Assembly: GCA_025765615.1 (NCBI GenBank)
Contig: JAIVFJ010000240.1
Span: forward strand, 26,745 to 90,744
Source: Zopfochytrium polystomum
Lineage: Eukaryota > Chytridiomycota > Chytridiomycetes > Chytridiales > Chytridiaceae
Direction: 5' to 3'
Length of the DNA: 64,000 nucleotides
Below the pieces are notes generated by a model that searched no databases, was not told where the DNA came from, and saw nothing but the letters and a program-made list of their open reading frames with translations. Below, in pieces: positions 56,115 to 64,000 of this stretch; the first letter of the stretch is position 1, and each line of letters begins with the position of its first letter. The position numbers were made by a program, and so were the translations under genes.

Positions 56115-56932
56115 GAAGGTGAAGCGGGGATGGGGTGGTGTCCCCGCGCCTTCTACCGCCGCCGAGCAGGGTGCGCGAGAGAAGGAGAGAGAGAGGAGGG
56201 AGAGCAGAGAGGAGGAGGGCGAAGACAGAGACGGGTCGAGCTGAGCGAGGGAGGGCCGTTGTTGTTTTGTGTTACGAGCGACGAGTGGGTGAGACGAGAC
56301 CGGGCGACTGAGTCTCGGCCAGCGAGCCGAGCGAAGGTTGAAGACACCGACCGACCGACCGACCGACCGGCACAGTATGTACTAAATGGTATGTTATCAG
56401 GTGTGTCGTTGTTGTTGTTGTTTGTTGTATGGCCGCGGGTCAGAGGGTCAGGGTCAGGGTCAGGGAGGGCCGCAGGTTTGTCTGTCGCGGATTACCGACC
56501 ACAGAGCCCCATTGGAACGGTGCCGACGCACGAACCACCTATCCGCTTTCCGCGGCTTCGGCTGCTAACCTCCAACCCCGCCGCGACACGGAAAGCCTTG
56601 TTTTCAATTGCAGCTTAGATTTCATCCGCTTATCCTTAACACCCATCCATTCATCCACCGCGCGTTAAATAAAATGCATTGCTCTCACTCCAGAGCGACT
56701 TCCTTCCCTCGAAACCAGAAACAATCCAAAAAAAAAAAAAAAAAAAAGAGTGAAGAACAACAAAAAACAACCAACAGACGGTAGAAAGAATGGGCACAAA
56801 CGAAAAACAGGAACGCCTTCAAAACCCAACAGTCCATCCCCAGTAAAGCCGCCCGAACGAGACGAGAAGGCTTACGCTGCGTGTCCGTAGAAAATGATAA
56901 TAAAGCAACAGTTGACAATGATTTTTTTTTTC
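56115..56932. other. Intergenic region with GACC and GGGTCA repeats
   Basis: It contains six GACC units (56347-56370), a short GGGTCA hexamer series (about 56435-56470) and an A-run (56728-56747). It holds the promoter of the coiled-coil gene and the 3' end of the kinase gene. No gene is recognised. Confidence 0.5.
56347..56370. repeat. GACC tetranucleotide repeat
   Basis: Six tandem GACC units, seen directly. Confidence 0.9.
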
Positions 56933-59900
56933 TCACGCCGTCGCCGTCGCCTCAAACCACGGGTGCGCCAAGACCTCGTCGACCGAGGCGACGCGCGACG
57001 CGGGATCCGCGCAGAGCATCCACCCAATCAGGTCCCTGCACGCGTCGTCGGCAAACCCTTCGGGGAACGCCACCGCGGCCGCCGCCGCCTCGTCCTCGCT
57101 CGCAAACGCCTCGTCGCCGCCCGTCGCAATGAGGAACAGCACCAGACCCAGCGCCCACATGTCGGCCGCGGGACCCGTCGCGCCGCGGCCCACGAGCATC
57201 TCGGGGCACGACGCTTCGAGCGTGCCGTACTGGGTGAACAACAACGCCGTCGGCGCAGCTGCAGCGTCCGCATTCGCATTCGGATTCGGATTCGGGTTCG
57301 GTCGAGTCGTCGTCGGCGGCCACCGCCGAGCCTGCTCGAAGTCGCAGAGGAGGACTTTGAGGTCGTCGTCGACGAGAATGTTTTCGCCGCGAAAGTCGAG
57401 GTGGACAAAGCCGGCCTCGCGCACCGCGCCGTACGCGTTGAGGATCTGCCGAAACAGGTGGCGCTGGACGGGGAGGGGGGTGGCCCCGTACATGGTGAGA
57501 AAGTCGTACAGGTCTCCTGGATGCGAGTGGCGCGGGCGGGTGAGGGGCTGGTTGACGCCGTCGGCGGTGTCTGGGAGGGCAGACGGCGCTCGGGACGATG
57601 ACGGTGGCAGCATTGCCGGTGTGGTGGGTAAGGATGGGATGACGGGGCTGTCGGTGGGATCTTGAGGGAATGGTGTGGTCGCCTGTAGCAGCGGTAAAGG
57701 CGGAAGGGGCGATTTTGACAGGGAATCAAAAGGCGTCACGCCAAGGCCCTCCGAAAGCTGTTCGTCAAACGGCGTCGATCGGTCCAGCGAATCAAGCCCT
57801 GCGGGACGCCGACTCAAAAGCTCTTCCGGAAAAATATCCGCAGACATTCGGGGTGAGCCAGTCAGCAGACCAAGTCCTCTGCTCGCCATGCTGGACGATG
57901 ATACGTGGCGTCCGCGCGCGATCGTCTGGCTGGTATCTCCATCAGTGTCCGCTTTACGCCGTGCTGTGGGAGCCCGACGGCGTCGGTAGGAACTAAAGGT
58001 GCGCGTTGTCGATATGGACGGGGCATAACGCGAGCTGCGGTGGCGGCGAATTGTTTGAAAGATGGAGCGCGCGTCACTCGCAGGATCATTGTCGCCGGGA
58101 GCGGGAGTTTTGCTTCCATCGTCGGGATTCGCGACTGCTAGCGGGTCGTCGGGGCCAAGCCTCCACGTAAGAAGCTGGGCACGCTCCATGACAATAAACA
58201 CAAACGCATCGTCTGACACCAGCTCGATGAAACGAACCACATTAATGTGGTTAATCGCGTTAAGTGCTTCGGCTTCAATCGGAATCTCGCTTTTGAAGGC
58301 GCTGGAATAGACGAATCCTTCTGCAGGGAATGCGGATTTCCGCACAATCTTGATTGCCACCTTTGATTTTGGTCCAAATCTCAGTACTGTACGTGAAGAC
58401 CACAAATTTAAGCACTCACTGGCCGGCCGGTGGAACGCTGGGTGGCTGCTGCGACAAGTGCATTTGTTCCGAATCCCAGCAGACCGGTGAACAAGAATCG
58501 ATCCCGCAACGATTCCGGGCATGTCCGAGCAATTTCTTCAAGCTCCGCAATGGCATCGTCCATTTCGGCCGCTGCTTCTGCCACATCTGCCTGAGAAACG
58601 GCAAAAGAAAAAATGGACCGGCGATCGGAAGAGAGCTCTGCCACAGCAATTGTGCCGCCGCTCGCGTGTGCGGGATCATATTTAGTACCCGCCGGTGCAA
58701 TGGTGTCGCTTATTTCAGTCTCTTCTTGCGCCACAGCTGACTCTTTGGAAGGCGGTTGCACAGTCGCAGGAGGTCGAACAAGTGTGGCAGCTTTGTCGTC
58801 AGAGAAAGGCGAACTAGTTGCGACCGAGCCGCGCCTCGAAAATTCAAATGGCAGGATAGAGGACCGCCGGCGGCCACCAGTTCCGCGAGTGGATGACAAA
58901 GGTTCGCCAGGCTGTGCGACAATTTTTGCGGGCAGGGGCATTGGAGCTGGCGCACGGCGGAACGGATCAGGATCCTCCGTAGCTTCCAGCACATCGTCTT
59001 CGTATTCGTACTCGGCATGTTCTTGCGGTCCACCACCCACGATGCCCAGCAGACCCCGCTTCCGGCGGCTGTTCTCCCCTCCGCCATTTTGTTGTGCGAG
59101 TAACGCCGGGCTGTCTCTCCCCAGCTCTCCGACCACCACGGTTTTCACAACCATAATGCCGCGATCGTTTCGCTGTATTTGGACGCGGACGTTTTCGATG
59201 GCGGGCCGTTTGCGCACGGATGGGGCTCGGCGGAAGCAGCACATGAGCATGTTCAGCATCGACGGAGATCGTGGGGGCGGGCTCACAGCTGGTTGGAGAA
59301 TCGGAGTTGGCTCCGACACCCTCCGTTGGGGTGAGGATGCAGCTGAGATCGGGTTTTGCGTTGACAAAAGATCTGCACTTGCTGTTGCCTCTGAGAAGGT
59401 TGACGACACAACAGACATGTGCTGGTGGTGGTGATCGCGGTTTCGGGGGAAATAGGTGGTGGAGGATGGGCTGATTGTCTTGGCGGCGGACAACGTGGTG
59501 CTCGGCTCATTGGTTCCGAGGGGTGACTGCGACGCAAGGAGTCCAGCTCGAGAAGATGACAGGGTGAGTGGGGGAGCAGACGGAGGGCCGAGCGGAATCG
59601 AAGAATCAAAGGCGATCAGCGAGTTCGCCGTGAGTGAAGCTGGCGGGTGGGCAGGTGTTTCGAGGCGGTGCCGAGGACCATCAGCGACGGATGACCCAGC
59701 AGCAGGGGCGGTGGCGACAACGTTGCCATCGCTGCTAGTGGGCCTGGCCAAGCGCTGAAGCGTCGAGTGGGGGGAGGTCGGCGGGTAGTGATGCGAAGCG
59801 AAGGGGGCCTGTGAAGGCGATGGCGAGAGTGCCGGCAGCGGGCCCTGCGAAGCGGCCGATGCTGATGCTGATGCTGAAGCTGTGGGCACCTCGTCGTCGT

Positions 59901-59973
59901 CATCTCTCACGCCTGCACCGACCGCCGCCGCCGCCCCCACCACCGCCGCTTGGCTCAGGGCAATCGCAGCCAT
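56933..59973 (-). CDS. Atypical protein kinase with HLD and DFE motifs and a long internal insertion
   Basis: Exon 1 from the ATG at 59973 encodes a disordered Ser/Pro-rich half, then ELEEIARTCPESLRDRFLFT and the Gly-rich loop LLGFGTNALV. Exon 2 resumes near 58386 with RFGPKSKVAIKIVRK (ATP Lys), IEAEALNAINHINVVRFIEL and VFIVMERAQLL. An insertion of about 200 Ser/Thr/Pro-rich residues follows, then GDLYDFLTMYG, GFVHLDFRGENILV (HRD changed to HLD), VLLCDFEQA (DFG changed to DFE), YGTLEASCPEMLVG, MWALGLVLFLIATG and LAHPWFEA. Overall it resembles CAMK or PAS-kinase-like enzymes. The catalytic Asp, the metal Asp and the Lys remain, so activity is possible. The intron between exons is only 29 nt (58387-58415) if frame is kept; the better-looking GTGAGT donor (33 nt) would need one extra base. 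Confidence 0.75.
57262..57301. repeat. ATTCGG hexamer repeat coding Asn-Pro dipeptides
   Basis: Tandem hexamers (GCATTC/GGATTC units) read on the minus strand as alternating Pro-Asn between the DFE motif and the activation loop end of the kinase. Seen directly. Confidence 0.8.
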
Positions 59974-60029
59974 TTCTGAAAGATTTGAGTGTGAACGAGT
60001 CAGTCCGTGAGTTTGTCTGTCTGTCTGCC

Positions 60030-60030
60030 C

Positions 60031-60074
<44 letters not shown>
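60030..60074. repeat. CT dinucleotide microsatellite upstream of the kinase gene
   Basis: About 22 CT units in the 5' leader of the kinase gene, open in its frame as (RE)n up to an ATG at 60144. Seen directly. Confidence 0.9.
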
Positions 60075-60078
<4 letters not shown>

Positions 60079-60140
60079 CTCTGGTTCCCTCCCGCAGACG
60101 AGGCCGCAGACAGGGACGGAAATCCGGCTGAGGCGCGTTT

Positions 60141-60690
60141 TCATTGGTTGGCAGAGTCCCTGTCCGACGGGCTAATCGCCGCCAAAGCGAACCACCACAC
60201 GGGCTCGCCAACCGTTCTGCCAGCGCCAGCCCCAGCGACCCAACGTCCAACGGCAAGGGCAGCGCGTGCATCATCTGAAAGGCACCGTCGCGCATAAGCT
60301 TCGGCCCAAATCGTATCTGCCTTCTGCAAAATCCACTTCATCAGAGGTTCCAAGGAAGTAGCGAGGTGAGGCTATTTTGGCGGCAAGCCGCCTTAACATT
60401 GACCAGGTTGACAATTTCTTCGGACCGATCCAGCCCACCTTCAAGACACCATTGGCGAAAGTATCGCACAATGCTGGGATTCTGCGATTCGGTTTGTCCC
60501 GATTTGCTTTCGAAAAGGACGAGGCGTCACAGTCCGAGTGCGACACTTTCCCCAGCAACTTTGCGGCTGCGTAGCACGCCATCTCCTGCCAATTCCTTGG
60601 CAAATTCGCCCGGCAGAGAGTTCCAAAGCGGTCAAGCGGTCAGCCTCAGTGCAAAGATGGTCAAGCAGGGTTTCGGAAAGTTCAATCATG
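60141..60690 (-). pseudogene. Family X fragment X4
   Basis: Scattered frames resemble the middle of X3. EPLMKWILQKADTIWAEAYA with RRCL (60353 downwards) aligns with DPIMNWILRSSLDRCAENYA with RLCL. An upstream frame (MACYAAAKLLGK, about 60580) aligns with IFCYAAGTLLEK. Only some 180 residues' worth is recognisable, with no start and several frame changes. It abuts the kinase 5' leader. Confidence 0.55.
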
Positions 60691-61089
60691 TCGTGCTGAC
60701 TGTGAGAAATGTTCCCTCATATAGAGGCACTGTTCCGAAAGTTCCGGAAACGATTTTTCGATTGATGCATTTCGGGACGTGGGTCCATTCCACCCTCCTC
60801 CAGCTCAATCGCTCTCCAATACTGAGGCTGCGGCCACGGCGGTGTCATCATGCCTATTTACAGCAGAGGCTTTGGACAGACAACAGCCGATGCCGATCCA
60901 CCCCAACCGCGACGAGGGGGATTGGTCATAGACCTTCCCCGACAGGGCGCCAAGGGCCAGTGGGAAAACTGCAGCACTCCTGTCGTGGCGCTCTCTCCTT
61001 CTGCTGCATCGCCGAATATTTCCCCTTTAAGTTTGGGGAGCCTGTCCTCGACTGCGTCTTGGAACCCCCTGCCCTCCCAACTCTCTCAA

Positions 61090-63670
61090 GAACTCCTTTT
61101 CTCATCAGGCCCTGATGCAATCTCCCTCTTCCTCTCCCTCGTCCAACGAACCTTTCTCATCCTCGACGTTCCCTCCTCTTGGACCCTCACTGCCATCTTC
61201 CCCATACCAAAGAAAGATGCATGGGGGAACGATGTCACGAACCTCCAGCTCATAAGCCTCTGTGAACTCGCAGCTAAAGTAGTTCAAGGCATTCGCCTTC
61301 GTTGCCTTCACATATCCTCACCGCTTCCCCCGAGATCCTTTGTGGCCGTAACTTTTCCGCCCTTCCTGGCTCATCACCCAATCCTCCTCTCCACTTGGTC
61401 CGCTCTGCCCTTGATTTCTGCAATGAAAACCCCTCCCCGCTTTCCTCCTCCTCAACGATATCAAGAAAGCCTTCGACAGTGCCCCTGTTGCCGGCCTGCT
61501 CTCAGCCTGGTATCGTATACAACTGCCCGAATCTTACGTCCAGATGCGTGTCAACACCCAAGCTCGTTTCCGCTCCTTTGTTATCACAGCCTTCAGTCCC
61601 TCCCCCACCTTCCCTATTGGCACTATGATACAACAAGGCTTGCTAGAAGGACCTCTCGACTGGCGTATATTTGGGACCCTGTTCTTTGCACGCTTGACAA
61701 GCACACCCACGGCATCACTTTTTCTGTAAATTCCCCCCCATCCATGCCTGCCCCCCTTCTCTCACCCACTCAACCGGTCTCAGTTTCCGGCTTTGCCCTG
61801 GTCGACAACACCAACACCCTCTCTTGCTCTTACCTTGATCTACAACACCAGGCCAACATCCTCTACGAATACCAGTCCCACAACAGCATCGAGTCGAACA
61901 CCTGCAAAATCTTCATTTCTGCCGCCAACCTTCCACCCAACAGCCCTCGACAGATTATGTGGGGTCAGACCCCAATCCTTCCGCCACCTCGGGAATTTCT
62001 TCTCTGCTGATGGTCGTTTGAGTTCTGCTTGAAAACAGATCTCTGCTGCCATTTCTGATGTCCTCACCACCATCCAGGGGAAGGTGATGGGGGACAAACT
62101 TGCTTCATACATTCTTTGTAACGTCTTACTTCCTCCCTTTACACTTCTCTTCTTCCCCACTTTGAGACCCTCCCCACCCTCCGTTTACGTCAATTCTACA
62201 ATATCCCCCCCCCCACCGCCGCCTTTCCAACCCTTTCAATTACCCCCTCTATCCAATTCCAATACTTTCTTCTCCCTGTGCAAGCCCTATCCCGACCTTT
62301 GATCCTCAAATTCGCCCCCTTTCTCTCGCGCTTGATACCGACGGGTCCCTTCGTGATACTGGCTTCATGGCTGCTGCTGTTGTTTCCTTGGAACCCCCCT
62401 TCTCCTTTGCCGTTGCCCTTCCCCCCCATCGCTTCTTCCTCTGCCACTGCTGAGCTTGTTGGTCTCCTTTCTGCCTTGATTTCTACCTGTCATCTTCCAA
62501 CCCCCCTCACCATTCAACTTGACAACAGCCCCGTGGTCACTACCTATAACCGACTCTCTCCCACCCCACCAACTCCATCCCTTCCTTTTCCCTTGCCACC
62601 CTTGGACCCCTCCCTCCTCCTCCCATTGATACCCTTACTGTTTCCTTCCGCTCCCTTCTCCGCTCTCCTCTGGCCTCCCTGTGGGCCCTCGTTGGGAAGG
62701 TCCTCTCCACTCGCATCGGCCCCCCCCCCCGTCAGTTGTCTGGATTCGTGGGCACTCCGGTTCCGCTGGCAACGAAGCAGCTGACCACCTCGCTTCCCAT
62801 CTAAACGCCACCACACCACCCATTGACATTCCGCCGCCACTGCCTTTATCGGCAACACAGCAGTCCTAGGACACCTTCGTCGCCAACTCCGACGCCTCCA
62901 TAGGCACACACTTCACAGCAGCCTCTCCAATTACTCCTTTACTTCTCCTTTTCGTGACTCTTTTGCTTCTGCTCAGTGGGAATCCACGTTCCTTGTCCTT
63001 CACTCTGGCATTTGCCCTTCTTCCTTGTTTGACACGCTTCCTGCTTCTCATTGTCGCAAATTCCGCCTCGAACTCTTTACAGAATCCCTCCCCACCCAAT
63101 CTCGACTTCACCTTTGGTACCCAAACCTCTACCCTGATGGGTTTTGCCGCCGTTGTTCAACTCACACAGAGAACTTCTCCCACATTTTCCTTTGCCCTGT
63201 TGCTCAAGACGCCCTCCTTGCTGTTAAAAACTCTCTTGCCTCTGCTTTAATGGCTTGCTCCCCTTCCAGTGACCGACCACCCACCCCTCACCTAACCGCC
63301 CCCTTTTGGCTCGCTCTCCCGGAATTTTCCTCCTCTGCCAACGCACCTCTCAACTTCCTCACCTTCTTCGTGGCATTATTCCTCAGTCCTTTTACGACAC
63401 TCTCTACCACCACGAGTCTTTCCCCGCCGCCGACGTTGTTACTGCCCTAGTGCGCATTTTTCACGACTTTCTGCTCGACGTCCACGGGCTCATCTGGTGC
63501 CCTCGCTGCGACGAGACCATTCTCTGGGAGCGCAACCACGGCATCTCACCTTCTGACAAGCGCCACCAGCGTCCACCCCGTTCCCCCACCCTACCCTCCT
63601 CCTTTTTTTTTTTTTTTATTGTTCCAGCCCCAGAGGGGCTGGCGGGAAGAGAAAGAGCCATCAACGGTGA
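61090..63670 (+). mobile_element. Dead LINE retrotransposon with RT, RNase H and C-terminal zinc knuckle
   Basis: Blocks in shifting frames follow the order of a non-LTR element. They include PDAISLFLSLVQ and PSSWTLTAIFPIPKK (RT fingers, about 61110-61215), LLNDIKKAFDSA (about 61450), PIGTMIQQGL (about 61613), FALVDNTNTLS (RT active site with DD changed to DN, about 61790) and HLGNFFSADGRL (about 62000). RNase H pieces are LDTDGSLRDTG (about 62325), TAELVGLLSAL (about 62450) and VWIRGHSGSAGNEAADHLAS (about 62739-62798). A CRRC..H..C knuckle in LYPDGFCRRCSTHTENF lies near 63140, and the C-terminal IWCPRCDETILWERNHGIS motif near 63490. Many stops and shifts, plus the missing endonuclease, show it is inactive and 5'-truncated. 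The presence of RNase H suits Tad-like or I-clade elements of fungi. Confidence 0.8.
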
Positions 63671-64000
63671 ACCGTAATGGACTACGTCCAGGTATCACCT
63701 CAGCAAACCCACCCCATGCGCTACGGACTTACAGGGTCGTCAGGCATCTCCACCGCACATAAAGCCACAATGATCAAAGGAGAAGGGGAAAACACAGAAT
63801 CAAGAAAATAGAGAAGTGAGTCTGAAGGAGGTCAGTGTAAGAGAGGGGAGCATCTGTGAAAGATCGGAGGGTTGGGATAAGTCAGATTAGGCAACAGCCC
63901 ATGTCAAGATTGAGAAGGGCAACAGTGGCTCAGTGAACGTCAGGGGGCTCAGCAGGAGATGGGTGACGAGTGGCTCTTGCTTGTTGGCGTGAGGGGAGTT
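63671..64000. other. Tail of the window with no recognisable feature
   Basis: I see no gene, repeat or RNA here. A short T run (about 63604-63617) precedes it, inside the LINE 3' region. Confidence 0.4.

Noticed and set aside
56435..56470. Short GGGTCA hexamer series resembling telomeric repeats
   Set aside because: The unit is not TTAGGG, the series is only about four units long, and it lies between two genes, so it is a simple repeat.
1..64000. tRNA, rRNA or other structured RNA genes
   Set aside because: No cloverleaf, B-box context or rRNA-like conserved core was noticed by eye. A covariance-model scan would be needed to exclude them.

Overview
The window is nuclear DNA of a filamentous or zoosporic fungus, most likely a chytrid (Chytridiomycota). 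Genes carry short GT-AG introns (mostly 38-150 nt). The conserved set is fungal: a chitin synthase, an AreA-like GATA regulator, and a T4-Rnl1/Trl1-like RNA ligase. A TPPP/p25-alpha gene, a family tied to flagellated lineages, and a decayed ankyrin-like array of the 'VLEWW..SGL' type point to a zoosporic fungus. The species cannot be named from the sequence alone.

Layout. 0-4 kb: a PKA-like AGC kinase (-) divergent from a TPPP/p25-alpha gene (+). 4.3-10.8 kb: two decayed copies (X1, X2) of a large protein family I do not recognise (called family X here). 11.6-20.6 kb: RCL1 (18S rRNA maturation), a division-2 chitin synthase, and a Pro/Gln/Ser-rich zinc-ribbon protein. 21-24.7 kb: a PIF/Harbinger DNA transposon with a transposase and a convergent Myb/SANT-like partner. 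24.8-35.3 kb: an accessory block on the minus strand with six BTB/POZ paralogues (one intact, the others frameshifted, truncated or decayed) surrounding the only intact family X gene (X3). 35.4-37.4 kb: a Cys-rich protein divergent from a Trm7/FTSJ1 tRNA methyltransferase. 38.5-42.6 kb: a large AreA-like GATA factor. 43.8-44.5 kb: an ankyrin-like pseudogene. 45-48.1 kb: CDC45. 48.3-49.2 kb: a small gene broken by a 20-bp tandem duplication. 50-52.2 kb: an RNA ligase. 53-56.1 kb: a nuclear protein with coiled coil and a GATA-like finger. 56.9-60 kb: an atypical protein kinase. 60.1-60.7 kb: a family X fragment (X4). 61-63.7 kb: a dead LINE with an RNase H domain.

The core genes cover genome maintenance (CDC45), RNA processing (RCL1, Trm7, RNA ligase), cell wall synthesis (chitin synthase) and signalling or nutrient regulation (PKA, GATA, kinase). 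They are GC-rich and rich in low-complexity insertions. The family X, BTB and transposon tracts look less GC-rich, are repetitive and contain most of the broken genes, so the window reads as a mosaic of core and accessory compartments.

The most novel content is family X (about 1,200 residues, four copies here, no domain I recognise) and the BTB family with its conserved three-exon structure and CxxC-containing C-terminal exon. A caution applies throughout: several otherwise healthy conserved genes are interrupted by single-base shifts, some in homopolymers, so residual assembly indels are a live alternative to pseudogenisation.
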